64,000 nt of DNA from FW021-bin31 sp964467635 (GTDB lineage: Bacteria; Bacteroidota; Bacteroidia; Chitinophagales; Chitinophagaceae): contig CAYXRN010000001.1 of assembly GCA_964467635.1 (NCBI GenBank), forward strand, positions 1-64,000, written 5' to 3'. The translations under genes were made by a program, and so were the position numbers. Under the pieces are notes generated by a model. The model searched no databases. It was given only the letters and a program-made list of their open reading frames with translations, and was not told the origin of the DNA. This document shows, piece after piece, positions 26,235 to 35,134 of this stretch (position 1 is the stretch's first letter; each line of letters begins with the position of its first letter).

Positions 26235-26334
26235 NNNNNNNNNNNNNNNNNNNNNNNNNNNNNNNNNNNNNNNNNNNNNNNNNNNNNNNNNNNNNNNNNN
26301 NNNNNNNNNNNNNNNNNNNNNNNNNNNNNNNNNN
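26235..26334. other. Assembly gap (100 Ns)
   Basis: Exactly 100 N characters, the conventional length for a scaffold gap of unknown size. Gene adjacency across it is inferred by the assembler, not shown by the sequence. Confidence 0.99.
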
Positions 26335-26474
26335 TGACGTATTATTTCTTTTGATCTGCTTGAGTAACGACAGGCTATTGGGTCTTATCTTCCTGAAAAG
26401 TTTTGCCTAAAGTTTATTTAGCGCTGTTGGCTAAGTCTGCTTTCGCTCACAGAATGACCCTGGGGATATCCCCC

Positions 26475-26510
26475 TTGACCGTATGCTGATCCCAAACGGT
26501 CAATCTGTTT
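26475..26510 (+). terminator. Candidate rho-independent terminator
   Basis: TTGACCGT (26475-26482) pairs with ACGGTCAA (26496-26503), an 8-base stem with a 13-base loop, followed on the plus strand by TCTGTTTTTC. It could end a plus-strand transcript from the nuo side or from sequence hidden in the gap. Confidence 0.4.
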
Positions 26511-26666
26511 TTCTTTGCTTATAGCTTAAATGTTTTAATAAACTATCCCTGGGCATACTTTAAAAATATGTACTTGACGGACGACTCCCTTTTTTCGGAA
26601 AAGATTACCCTAAATGGTATCATAGATCTAGCCTAGTGTGGCAACAGGGCAATGAAAAACAATGCA

Positions 26667-27608
26667 TTAATAAGCATAGATAACTTCCAGGTTGTAGTCT
26701 TTTAACTGATCTTTTGTTTTTTCCCATTTTTGGGTAAAGCCCAGCATGAATCCACCGCCTCCAGCACCACAGAGTTTTAGAAAATAATCCCCATGTTCAA
26801 GGCCTTCAGCCACTTTGTTTTGAAGTGGTATCGGGAAAAAATCTTCCATTTCATTTAATTGAAAGGAACTTAAATGATAAAGCGATTGATAAAGTTTCGA
26901 GGGTTGGTTTTGCAGTAAATGATTAATAGCTTCGTTGTTATTATGGATAACATGTTGGCTGAACTTTTCTCTAAACGCTGCCTGGCTATGCAGGTCATTA
27001 AATTTATCCATCATGGTGGAAGTAGAACGTGCAAATTTTGTGTTGAGTAAAAATATAACGTTGTTTTTATTGTTGAATTGACGAGGGGGTAATTTTGTTG
27101 TAATGATGTCCCTGGGGTTTTTATATAAGATGGGTTCATTTAGAATAATACTTAGCGGGTCCAAACCCGAACTCACCCCATGAAAATAAGACTCTAGTCT
27201 TCCAAGTCCGTCCTTAAGTTGATTTAACTTTTGAAGGGTAAGAAACTTCAAATCATCTTTCAGGTTTTTAGCTTTCTTGAGATACCGTAAGAAAATAGCC
27301 GCGACTAAAGCACCGGAGCTTCCTACGCCGTATCCCTGTGGAATATTGCTGCTGAAAAACAAACCCTCGTTCAACTCTTTCTCAAATTGTTTAACTTCTA
27401 AAATAAAGTCCTCATCCATATGCTTTTCGACAAATTCATAGAACTTCTTTAGGAATTTATTGGATTGTACGGCAAACTTCTTGTTATCTGCCGTCTCATA
27501 AAAGTCTAAGCGGCCTTTGTATCGATCACAAGGAATGACTAACGCCATGCCATTTTGCAAGACGGCATATTCTCCAAAAAGCAGAACTTTTGAATTAAAT
27601 TGCTCCAT
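26667..27608 (-). CDS. Mevalonate kinase (GHMP kinase)
   Basis: 313 residues. GHMP motifs: KVLLFGEYAVLQNG at the N-terminus, the ATP loop PQGYGVGSSGALVA near residue 90, and KLCGAGGGGFMLGF near the C-terminus. HGVSSGLDP is typical of mevalonate kinase. It phosphorylates mevalonate with ATP. Last gene of a five-gene minus-strand mevalonate operon, 10 bases after the decarboxylase gene. Confidence 0.85.
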   Translation of the reverse strand: MEQFNSKVLLFGEYAVLQNGMALVIPCDRYKGRLDFYETADNKKFAVQSNKFLKKFYEFVEKHMDEDFILEVKQFEKELNEGLFFSSNIPQGYGVGSSGALVAAIFLRYLKKAKNLKDDLKFLTLQKLNQLKDGLGRLESYFHGVSSGLDPLSIILNEPILYKNPRDIITTKLPPRQFNNKNNVIFLLNTKFARSTSTMMDKFNDLHSQAAFREKFSQHVIHNNNEAINHLLQNQPSKLYQSLYHLSSFQLNEMEDFFPIPLQNKVAEGLEHGDYFLKLCGAGGGGFMLGFTQKWEKTKDQLKDYNLEVIYAY

Positions 27609-27618
27609 ATCTTCTATC

Positions 27619-28629
27619 TTAAAAAACGGTCCCTCCTACTCCGGCGTGATCGTAGATTATCGATTTTATGCTTATCTGTTTCAAAAAAGAATGTACTTCG
27701 CTTTGTATAGATTCCGGGTAAAGCACATGTACATTGGGACCGGCATCCAGCGTGAAACACAGTGGTAGCTTGGTGTCTTTTCTAAACTGGGTTATTTGCT
27801 CAATAATTTCCAAGGTTTTAGGCTTTATCAGAAAATAGTAATCCTGAGAGGTCATCATCATCGCATGCAAAGATAACGCTTCTCTTTCGGTGATGGAAAT
27901 AAAGGCATCAAAATCGCCGCTTTTCAAGGCAGCAACCATGGCCAGACAATGTTTGTTGGCTTGCTTAAACCGGGCATTGGCAAAGGGGTGTCCGCTCATT
28001 AAAGCATGCCCTGTACTGCTGGAGACTTTCTTAGGCGCATCTTCCACAATCAAAATGGCATCGCTCATTCTTCGAAAATTAGGGTGTACCGCATTAACGG
28101 GAATTGCATAGTCGTTGCTGCTGCCTCGTATATCATCCAACTGCCCCCAAAGGACAAAGGGGCCATAAAAAGAACGACAGGCGCTACCACTACCCAAACG
28201 GGCCAGGCAGCTGGCTTTTCGGGTGAAATTCATCTCAGAAGCGCTATTGGCTTTTAGGAGCGCAGCTGCGATGGCGGCGAAAGCTGACGCAGAGGAGGCG
28301 ATTCCGGTGGAATGCGGAAAACTATTGGTAGACTCCATTCGGAGCGAATAATGCTCCAGCAGCTGAGTATATGCCTTTTGACGGGTCACATAGTTGAATA
28401 TTCTTTGCCGGAATAGTTCATGAGGTTGCCCGTTAAAAGAATAGACCAGTGCCGGTGCTTTACTTTTCTTTTGAGTATAAGACAGCTTTACTTCCGTAAA
28501 TGCCTGACTTAACGTCATGCTCAAGGAGGCATTACAAGGCATCTGCTCACCGTATTTTCCCCAGTATTTTACCAGGGCTATGTTGGAGGGATACCGCGCT
28601 GTAATGGATTTAGTTGTTGTCACTGTCAC
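27619..28629 (-). CDS. mvaD: Diphosphomevalonate decarboxylase
   Basis: 336 residues. PSNIALVKYWGK near the N-terminus and NSFPHSTGIASSASAFAA (P-loop) are specific for this family; GSGSACRSFYGPFVLW continues the catalytic region. The enzyme converts mevalonate 5-diphosphate to isopentenyl diphosphate with ATP. Starts inside the end of the GYDIA kinase gene (20-base overlap). Confidence 0.92.
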   Translation of the reverse strand: MTVTTTKSITARYPSNIALVKYWGKYGEQMPCNASLSMTLSQAFTEVKLSYTQKKSKAPALVYSFNGQPHELFRQRIFNYVTRQKAYTQLLEHYSLRMESTNSFPHSTGIASSASAFAAIAAALLKANSASEMNFTRKASCLARLGSGSACRSFYGPFVLWGQLDDIRGSSNDYAIPVNAVHPNFRRMSDAILIVEDAPKKVSSSTGHALMSGHPFANARFKQANKHCLAMVAALKSGDFDAFISITEREALSLHAMMMTSQDYYFLIKPKTLEIIEQITQFRKDTKLPLCFTLDAGPNVHVLYPESIQSEVHSFLKQISIKSIIYDHAGVGGTVF

Positions 28630-29524
28630 TTTTTATTAATTCGTTGTAGGTAAAAACCTGTCGTTTACCTTTTGTTTCAAAGTATTTGCGGGCAACGACC
28701 GCGTCGCGACAAGTGGCCATTGCGAAATCGCCGCCCCAAGCGCCTAGCGATTTTATATAATAGGGATAATCTCTGAAATACATTTGTTGAACTGGTTTTT
28801 GGGCTAAAATACCGGATAACAGTAACTCACTTTCCTGTATCAGACTTTCCCATTCTTCAATTCGCATACTATGAACGGCTTTTTTTACTATTTTGTTCAT
28901 CTGTGCAATTTGCGACTTCTCCGTTTTATGGTGTTTAAAACGTTTCACTTCTTGGGCGCTTTCTTGTTTCCGGCCGGTATAAACAAACAGAAGTTTTTCG
29001 GTAATTGCGGGGGGAAGCCGGATGTCTTTTATTTTTCTTTCCTCAATCGCATAAAGAAACGGTCCACTGGCAGTAGCAGCAGCGATGTCGTAGCCTGAAC
29101 CACCAAAAGAATACTCCAGCAGCTCATAGGCGTCTACTTCTGACCACTGGCTCAACAATGAAATAAGGGTGGAGCTGGTTCCCAGGCCGAATTGTCGGTC
29201 GAAATTGAGGTTGAATTTGAAAGACAACGCACTCATCCGGAGCTGTGGCCTGCGCTTCCGAATAAACAACAGCAGCTTTTGAATACGCTTTGCTTTTGGG
29301 AGGTCGGTAGTCTGAATAATGTCCAAGGCTTCGGAAAAGTGAACTTCAAGCCAACATTGTTCAAACTCGAAACAACGCCACAGAATACCTTTTTCTTTGA
29401 AAGCGCTAACAAGCAGTGATTGACCGACGGAAAGCGGAACGGACAAGCACTGGCAACCTTTTACAACCAGATATTCTCCAAATAAAAGTAATTTCCCGGA
29501 TGCCTGGTATGTGCATTTGCGCAT
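28610..29524 (-). CDS. GYDIA-type GHMP kinase, probable phosphomevalonate kinase
   Basis: 304 residues from the ATG at 29524, one base after the HMG-CoA reductase stop. It begins with the GHMP signature ASGKLLLFGEYLVVKG, has the phosphate loop FGLGTSSTLISLL, and the motif GGSGYDIAAATA that names this Bacteroidota family. The position between HMG-CoA reductase and diphosphomevalonate decarboxylase, and the absence of any other phosphomevalonate kinase in the operon, suggest it phosphorylates mevalonate 5-phosphate. That role is inferred from context. The frame remains open to 29614, but that part overlaps the reductase and is not family-like. Confidence 0.8.
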   Translation of the reverse strand: MRKCTYQASGKLLLFGEYLVVKGCQCLSVPLSVGQSLLVSAFKEKGILWRCFEFEQCWLEVHFSEALDIIQTTDLPKAKRIQKLLLFIRKRRPQLRMSALSFKFNLNFDRQFGLGTSSTLISLLSQWSEVDAYELLEYSFGGSGYDIAAATASGPFLYAIEERKIKDIRLPPAITEKLLFVYTGRKQESAQEVKRFKHHKTEKSQIAQMNKIVKKAVHSMRIEEWESLIQESELLLSGILAQKPVQQMYFRDYPYYIKSLGAWGGDFAMATCRDAVVARKYFETKGKRQVFTYNELIKSDSDNN

Positions 29525-29525
29525 G

Positions 29526-30860
29526 TTAATAACTAGCCACACTTTTGACGTTCCATTTTTCAGCCAGTTGTCGTACGGCCGACACGGAAACAACCTTGTC
29601 TTTAAAGTAGGCAATGGCCTCCTCGGTCCTGCTTTCCGGAATATGGAGTTGTTTTAAAATATTTAATAAATGCATTTTCATATGCCCCTTTTGAATGCCG
29701 ACGGTTACCAGGGATTTAACGGCTGAAAAGTTGTTGGCCAAGCCTACCGCGGCCGCTATACCCATCAGTTCTCTGGCGGTAGGATAGCTCAACAGCTCCA
29801 GGCTCAACTTGACCAGCGGATGCAGGTTAGTCAGGCCGCCTACCACACCAAGGGAAAAAGGAATCTCAAGCGTGAAACGAAAGGTATTATCCGACAGTGC
29901 TACCCGGGTGAGCGGGCGGTATTGCCCAGACTGGGAGGCGTACGCATGCCCGCAGGCTTCTACGGCCCGAAAGTCATTGCCTGTAGCCAGTACCACTGCG
30001 TCCACACCGTTAAACACTCCTTTATTATGGGTGGTCGCCCGAAAAGGATCCAGTTCGGCTACCCGTATCCCCAGCGCAAACCTTCTCGCAAACTCGGCAC
30101 CTGTCATGGCTGGAACAATGTCATCAAGTTGATCGAAATTAGCCTCAACACTGCACTTAACCCGGCAATTCGGAGTCAGGTTGGACAGGATACACATAAT
30201 GATCTCCAAGCCCTCTTCTGTAAATTCTTTTTGTGCCGCATGCCATTGTTTAAACGTGGATGCAAACTGTTCCAGGCAGGAGTTGATAAAATTGGCCCCC
30301 ATGGATTCTACAGTTTCAAACGTGCCGTATAACTGCATGAGGCCGGGTTCCTGTTCGCTTAGATCCTTAAGCTGGATATCCAGGATGCCCCCGCCGCGTT
30401 TGATCATATTTTCTGTAATATCGAAGCAATCTCTTATAAGCCGTTCTTTTAGCTCTGGGAATCGTTTGTAAAGAATTGCTTTATCATCTTTCCATAAGAA
30501 ATGCACCTGGCCTATTTTTTCCGTATGAATAACCTTGGCGGTAAACCCGCCTCGGGTGAACCAGAATTTTGCGCTGCTGGATGCCGCCGCAATCACCGAG
30601 CTTTCTTCGATGACCATAGGAACCATATAAGTAGTCCCGTTGACCATAACGTTGGGACAAATGCCATAAGGGAGTGGGAAATTGGTTATGGTGTTTTCAC
30701 TGAATTCCTCTAACAGCTTTTGAACGTTTTTGTCTGTATGATGGAAACTTTTAAATATTTTGAGTGCTTTTTGAGGATCGGAATGGTACTTGGTGGCCAG
30801 ATCTAATTTTTCATCCCTGCTTTTTTTGGAAAAACCATGAATGACCGTTTTATTTTTCAT
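29526..30860 (-). CDS. Hydroxymethylglutaryl-CoA reductase
   Basis: 444 residues. Catalytic residues of the family are visible: Glu85 (VIEESSVIAAAS), Lys280 (THNKGVFNGVDAV), Asp296 (ATGNDFRAVE) and His393 (KGHMKMHLLN). Length and motifs resemble the bacterial class II enzymes. It reduces HMG-CoA to mevalonate, the committed step of the pathway. Overlaps the isomerase gene by 11 bases. An HMG-CoA synthase gene is not in this window. Confidence 0.9.
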   Translation of the reverse strand: MKNKTVIHGFSKKSRDEKLDLATKYHSDPQKALKIFKSFHHTDKNVQKLLEEFSENTITNFPLPYGICPNVMVNGTTYMVPMVIEESSVIAAASSSAKFWFTRGGFTAKVIHTEKIGQVHFLWKDDKAILYKRFPELKERLIRDCFDITENMIKRGGGILDIQLKDLSEQEPGLMQLYGTFETVESMGANFINSCLEQFASTFKQWHAAQKEFTEEGLEIIMCILSNLTPNCRVKCSVEANFDQLDDIVPAMTGAEFARRFALGIRVAELDPFRATTHNKGVFNGVDAVVLATGNDFRAVEACGHAYASQSGQYRPLTRVALSDNTFRFTLEIPFSLGVVGGLTNLHPLVKLSLELLSYPTARELMGIAAAVGLANNFSAVKSLVTVGIQKGHMKMHLLNILKQLHIPESRTEEAIAYFKDKVVSVSAVRQLAEKWNVKSVASY

Positions 30861-31893
30861 TATAAGACTTTTTTACCGTTAAAAAAGAACGAGCCAATAA
30901 TAGCCCTTCGATTTGAAATTGGATGAATTCATCTAAGGCCTCCTGAGACTCTTTTGCGTATTTTAAAAATTCAGAAGCCTGCCCGTAAAGGGTGTTTGTA
31001 TGAGATTTCCGGATATAATAATAACCATCTAAAAAGTTCTTAACACCGCCGCTGACAATAAGGGTAGGACACTTTACCTTCTTTCCGAGCTCCGACAGAA
31101 GCTGATTGCTAAGGGCTAGCATCTCCTCTGCCGAATGGCCTACATGTACAAAAGGCATGAGGTACTTGCTTTTGACCTGGTTTCTAAATAATTCAACCTT
31201 GGAGAAGTTGGTGCCTCCGTTGGCAGCAAATTCTATGGCGGCTAACGGGAGTTGCAACAGCGCTTTCATGCTTTGATAGCCAAAGCCCTGCCCTACTTCT
31301 TTTACAATTAAGGGGAGTTTTACCACCTTTAGAAACCGTTTTATCGTTTCTATAGGCGCTGTTGTAATACGGTCTCCTTCGGGCTGCATCCATTCCTGAA
31401 GGGGGTTGACATGAATGATGACCCCGTCTGCCTGGAGTGCGCTGACAAGTTTCTCTATCTGGACGAGTGATTTGCTGTGCACTAACTTTTCGATTTGCGC
31501 AATGCCAAAATTGAGGTAGAAAGGCACCTGGTCCCCCAGCACAGGCCGCAGGTTGAAGTCATTCATCTTTTCGGGAAATTCCAATGCTTTCCGGGTAGAG
31601 CCTATACCCATCCCTAATCCAAATTTTGAAGCGGATTTAGCCAATCTGCTATTGATCTCATTGGTTTTGGTTGTCCCGCCGGTCATGCTGGATATCCAGA
31701 TCGGATAGTTTACCGTCTTATTTCCGAGCTTCACTGGCCAGCTAGACCCATTATCGGGATGAGGAGCCATTATGGGCTCATAATAAAAACGGGGATCGAT
31801 CATATCATTCTGTGAGTCCAGTGCCAAGGCAACGTGACTGTCCTTTCGTGACTCCATTTTGGACGCTACCGTTTTTAATTTGCTGCGATTCAT
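30850..31893 (-). CDS. fni: Type 2 isopentenyl-diphosphate delta-isomerase
   Basis: 347 residues, FMN-dependent TIM-barrel isomerase. Visible signatures: RKDSH near the N-terminus, ISSMTGGT, HVNPLQEWMQPEGDR (with the conserved Gln/Glu pair), KEVGQGFG and the C-terminal phosphate-binding SGGVKN. It interconverts isopentenyl and dimethylallyl diphosphate. First gene of the mevalonate operon, so the operon encodes mevalonate formation through to both C5 units apart from HMG-CoA synthase. Confidence 0.92.
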   Translation of the reverse strand: MNRSKLKTVASKMESRKDSHVALALDSQNDMIDPRFYYEPIMAPHPDNGSSWPVKLGNKTVNYPIWISSMTGGTTKTNEINSRLAKSASKFGLGMGIGSTRKALEFPEKMNDFNLRPVLGDQVPFYLNFGIAQIEKLVHSKSLVQIEKLVSALQADGVIIHVNPLQEWMQPEGDRITTAPIETIKRFLKVVKLPLIVKEVGQGFGYQSMKALLQLPLAAIEFAANGGTNFSKVELFRNQVKSKYLMPFVHVGHSAEEMLALSNQLLSELGKKVKCPTLIVSGGVKNFLDGYYYIRKSHTNTLYGQASEFLKYAKESQEALDEFIQFQIEGLLLARSFLTVKKSYNEK

Positions 31894-31937
31894 ATAGCGA
31901 ATTAGCTGCTGCTCTTTTTTATTCTGTGGCTATTTAT

Positions 31938-31966
31938 CAAAACTACGTGATTATACAACAAATGTA
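31938..31966 (-). promoter_or_regulatory. Candidate promoter region of the mevalonate operon
   Basis: The minus strand has two TAnnTTTG matches, TAGTTTTG (31938-31945) and TACATTTG (31959-31966), 45 to 73 bases before the isomerase ATG. No well-spaced TTG -33 is evident. An imperfect palindrome TAGGCATATACCTA at 31976-31989 lies just upstream. Confidence 0.4.
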
Positions 31967-32382
31967 CGTTTAAAATAGGCATATACCTAAAATGAGCAAT
32001 TTAGCCTAAATCTGTCTTTACTTTTAATAATCGATTACAGAAATGAGGGCAGCGGGTAGACTTTTCCAAAGAAAAAGCAGGTATATAGAATACCCGAAAG
32101 TGTTTTTCCAGGCGCGCAGTAGTTCTTTTTTACTGTAGCCAGTATGCTCCTTTTAGCGCTTGCTTTAATGGGCCTCCACGCGAACAATTTTTAACTTCGC
32201 AATGGGGCGGTTGTTGCCCTGACTACCTTCATTACTGCTTCAGGCCATTAAAATACAAGTTTCCGAAATTATGAGGAGGATCATTTTTTTTTACCGTGCC
32301 GCTCATCATTTTAAGACGAGTTCTCTTCTACCTTTACATTGTAATTAAAAAGGTCATTCTTATAAATTTAAAATTCAAAACC
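31967..32382. other. Divergent intergenic region between the mevalonate operon and nirK
   Basis: About 415 bases. It holds the upstream parts of both promoters; TACCTTTA at 32329-32336 is a possible nirK -7 box. No TGAT-N4-ATCA FNR-like site is found. A short hydrophobic frame near 32142-32195 is interrupted by stops and is not a gene. Confidence 0.4.
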
Positions 32383-33504
32383 ATGAAAAACAACCAAAAA
32401 TTAGCAGGTCTGAATGCCCTCTTTTTTGCAGTGGCATTCTTGATCGCAGGTATTTTTACAGGCTGTGGTTATGCAACTCCTTCTAGTTCGGATGTAAGTG
32501 ACAACCTCGGAAAAATTGAAGGAGAATATACAGCTACACTTACCGCGGCTCCAAAGGTTCCGGAAAGTTTGAGCGAATACGATGCGCCGCAAAAAGTGAT
32601 TGTAAATATCGAGGTCATAGAAAAGACCATGAAACTGGCCAGCGGGGTGGAATACACCGCTTGGACTTTTAACGGCACGGTTCCCGGTCCATTGGTACGG
32701 GTGAGGGAAGGAGACCTGGTAGAAGTACATTTTAGCAACCACCCTGACAGCAAGATGCCCCACAACATTGATTTCCATGCGGCAACTGGACCCGGCGGGG
32801 GCGCCGAAGCCTCTATGACGGCTCCCGGTCACACCTCTGTATTTAGCTTCCGGGCATTGAAACCGGGATTGTTTATTTATCACTGTGCTGCTCCTCCGGT
32901 AGGCATGCACATTGCCAATGGCATGTACGGAATGATTTTAGTTGAGCCTGAAGATGGATTGGCGCCGGTGGATAAAGAATTCTACATCGTGCAGAGTGAG
33001 TTTTACACCCACGGCAGGAACGGTGAAAAAGGACTACAGCATTTTGATCTTGAAAAAGCCCTTGACGAAGAACCCGAGTATGTTGTATTTAACGGCGCTG
33101 TAGGGGCGCTTACCGGTAGTACCGCCATTCACGCCAAAACTGGCGAGACTGTGAGAATGTATGTTGGTAACGCCGGCCCGAGCCTCACTTCTTCTTTCCA
33201 TGTCATAGGAGAAATATTCGATAACGTGTATCAAGAAGGTGGACTAATGGTCAATCATGATGTGCAGACCACAATGATCCCCGTAGGTGGTACGTCCATC
33301 GTCGAATTCACCGTTGATGTTCCTGGTTCCTATACCCTGGTTGATCATTCTATTTTTCGTGCTTTTAACAAAGGGGCTATCGGGCAACTGGAAGTTTCCG
33401 GAGAAGAAAACAAGGATATTTTTTCGGGCAAAATAAGAGATGAGTTATTCCAAGTGAAGGAGAATCAAATATTGGAAGCACCGAAAGAAGTAAGTCGGAA
33501 TTAG
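32383..33504 (+). CDS. nirK: Copper-containing nitrite reductase, lipoprotein (AniA-like)
   Basis: 373 residues from the ATG at 32383. Signal peptide with lipobox ending FTGC, so probably membrane-anchored, like Neisseria AniA. Two cupredoxin domains. Type 1 copper ligands are in PHNIDFHAA, YHCAAPPVGMHIANGMYG; type 2 ligands are the second His of PHNIDFH, the His of YHC and the His of SSFHVIGEIFDNVYQEGG. The Asp of IDFH is the catalytic one. It reduces nitrite to nitric oxide in the periplasm. VDHSIFRAFNKGA is also AniA-like. The frame is open 29 codons upstream without signal-peptide character. Heads a five-gene respiratory cluster. Confidence 0.92.
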   Translation: MKNNQKLAGLNALFFAVAFLIAGIFTGCGYATPSSSDVSDNLGKIEGEYTATLTAAPKVPESLSEYDAPQKVIVNIEVIEKTMKLASGVEYTAWTFNGTVPGPLVRVREGDLVEVHFSNHPDSKMPHNIDFHAATGPGGGAEASMTAPGHTSVFSFRALKPGLFIYHCAAPPVGMHIANGMYGMILVEPEDGLAPVDKEFYIVQSEFYTHGRNGEKGLQHFDLEKALDEEPEYVVFNGAVGALTGSTAIHAKTGETVRMYVGNAGPSLTSSFHVIGEIFDNVYQEGGLMVNHDVQTTMIPVGGTSIVEFTVDVPGSYTLVDHSIFRAFNKGAIGQLEVSGEENKDIFSGKIRDELFQVKENQILEAPKEVSRN

Positions 33505-33539
33505 CGGAAATAAATCCTTCAAAATTAAAAATTAATCCA

Positions 33540-34343
33540 ATGAAAAGAACCGGAATCATATTATTGACCATGCTGCTTTTGAGCGGATTGGCAGGCGCCC
33601 AGGAGAAGTACCACAAGGGTGGGACTGCATCCAAAACAGCCGGTATGGTCAAAATTCCGTCGGGTATGTATCAGCCTTTCTTAAAGGCCGGTAACAAGTC
33701 GGAAAAGATAAAAGTGCCTGCTTTTTATCTGGATATACACGCTGTTACCAATGCCGAATACCTGGCTTTTGTTAAAGCCAACCCCGAATGGTCTCGTTCC
33801 CAGGTGTCCCGGTTGTTCGCTGATAGAAATTACCTGAAACACTGGTCAGATGATTTTACTATAGGAGACAACCGCCTGCTCAACAGCCCGGTAACGAATA
33901 TTTCCTGGTTTGCTGCCAATGCATATGCCAAGTGGGTGGGTAAAAGGCTGCCAACGATGCAGGAATGGGAATATGTGGCTGGTGCTGCTCCAGTGCATTG
34001 GCATACTGGTGAAGATCTTTCCGCGCTTATTTTGAGTTGGTACGATCAACCTAGTCCGGATATTCTTCCAGAGGTAGAATCAACCTATAAAAATAAGTTT
34101 GGGATTTATGACATGCATGGACTGGTTTGGGAATGGGTTTATGACTTTAACAGCGTTATAACAGGAGGTGATTCGCGTTCCGCCGGCTCACTGGACAAAC
34201 AGTTCTATTGCGCTGCGGGTTCTTTGAACGCAGTAGATAAAAAAGAGTATGCTTCGGTTAGGCGGTTTGCCTTCAGAGAGAGTTTGAAAGCAGCTTATAC
34301 CGTTGGAACGCTAGGCTTTCGTTGCGCTATATACTTTCGTTGA
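33540..34343 (+). CDS. nirV: NirV-like SUMF1/FGE-fold exported protein
   Basis: 267 residues: signal peptide (LTMLLLSGLAGAQ) followed by a formylglycine-generating-enzyme (SUMF1) fold, with FYLDIHAVTNAEYLAF, PVTNISWFAANAYAKWVGKR, LPTMQEWEYVAG and GLVWEWVYDF and the terminal LGFRCA. The paired active-site cysteines of true formylglycine enzymes are not seen, so it is probably not one. A SUMF1-like gene called nirV is known next to nirK in several denitrifiers; the same position here suggests an accessory role for NirK, its function being unknown. 35 bases after nirK. Confidence 0.75.
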   Translation: MKRTGIILLTMLLLSGLAGAQEKYHKGGTASKTAGMVKIPSGMYQPFLKAGNKSEKIKVPAFYLDIHAVTNAEYLAFVKANPEWSRSQVSRLFADRNYLKHWSDDFTIGDNRLLNSPVTNISWFAANAYAKWVGKRLPTMQEWEYVAGAAPVHWHTGEDLSALILSWYDQPSPDILPEVESTYKNKFGIYDMHGLVWEWVYDFNSVITGGDSRSAGSLDKQFYCAAGSLNAVDKKEYASVRRFAFRESLKAAYTVGTLGFRCAIYFR

Positions 34344-34376
34344 AGCAAAAAGTTTAATCAACTAAATTTTTAAGTA

Positions 34377-35024
34377 ATGTTTTACAAGTTTATGAAAATA
34401 ATGTTTCCAGTTTTTCTGATGGTTTTTCTTATCGCTTGCGGCAAAACAGAAATGCAGTCCCATCACAGTTGCTGCAGCAAACCAGGTAAATTATCAGAAA
34501 CAGCAACGCCTGCAGCAGCAGGTTCTGCTCACAATTCACTGTATCAGCTTACAGGGATCTGGACGGATCAAAATAATAAAACCATTACGCTTGATCAGCT
34601 CAAGGGGAAAGTTACGCTTGTAGCCATGATATTTACCCATTGTGGTTATGCCTGTCCAAAAATGGTAGATAATATGAAAGCGGTGGAGAATGCTTTGTCG
34701 GATAAATTCAAAGATAAAGTGCGTTTCGTCTTGGTTACTTTTGACCCTGAAAGGGATACTGCCGAACGTTTAAAGCAATATGCGGAAATAAAAGGATTGG
34801 ATAAGGATTGGTCTTTATTACATGGCGATAAAAGCCAGGTACGCATGTTATCCATGTTGTTACAGTTGCAGTACAGCCAGCTTCCTAATGGCGACTTCAA
34901 CCATTCTAACATTCTGACGGTTTTGGATGAGCACGGAGCTATTGCAAAACAATTTGAAGGACTTGACCTACAAACAACAGCTATTTTAGAAGTCATAACG
35001 ACTATAGGAATGGCCTCCATGTAG
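34377..35024 (+). CDS. SCO1/SenC family copper chaperone lipoprotein
   Basis: 215 residues. Lipoprotein signal with lipobox LIAC, a short His/Cys-rich segment (HHSCCS), then a thioredoxin-like domain with the copper motif THCGYACPK (C-x3-C) and the distal ligand in FNHSN, the full SCO ligand set. SCO proteins deliver copper or act as thiol reductases for copper enzymes. Placed 33 bases after the NirV-like gene, its likely target is NirK. Confidence 0.9.
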   Translation: MFYKFMKIMFPVFLMVFLIACGKTEMQSHHSCCSKPGKLSETATPAAAGSAHNSLYQLTGIWTDQNNKTITLDQLKGKVTLVAMIFTHCGYACPKMVDNMKAVENALSDKFKDKVRFVLVTFDPERDTAERLKQYAEIKGLDKDWSLLHGDKSQVRMLSMLLQLQYSQLPNGDFNHSNILTVLDEHGAIAKQFEGLDLQTTAILEVITTIGMASM

Positions 35025-35134
35025 AAAGTTTTCCCGAATTGTACAGGAATTGTAAAAAATAAGGAGGGTTTTATCTTAAACAGGAGATTGTATCTATCTT
35101 CGTCGGTGGTTGAAAGATTATTAAAATAAGATGA

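Larger units (their letters stand above)
26198..26666. other. Intergenic region containing the scaffold gap
   Basis: Convergent region between nuoN and mevalonate kinase. It holds the N run, then about 330 bases without a convincing gene. Visible structures are a perfect palindrome GGGGATATCCCC at 26462-26473 and a hairpin at 26475-26503. Whatever lies in the gap is unknown. Confidence 0.6.

Noticed and set aside
32143..32250. Hydrophobic short frames upstream of nirK
   Set aside because: Interrupted by stop codons and without a start site or recognisable similarity.
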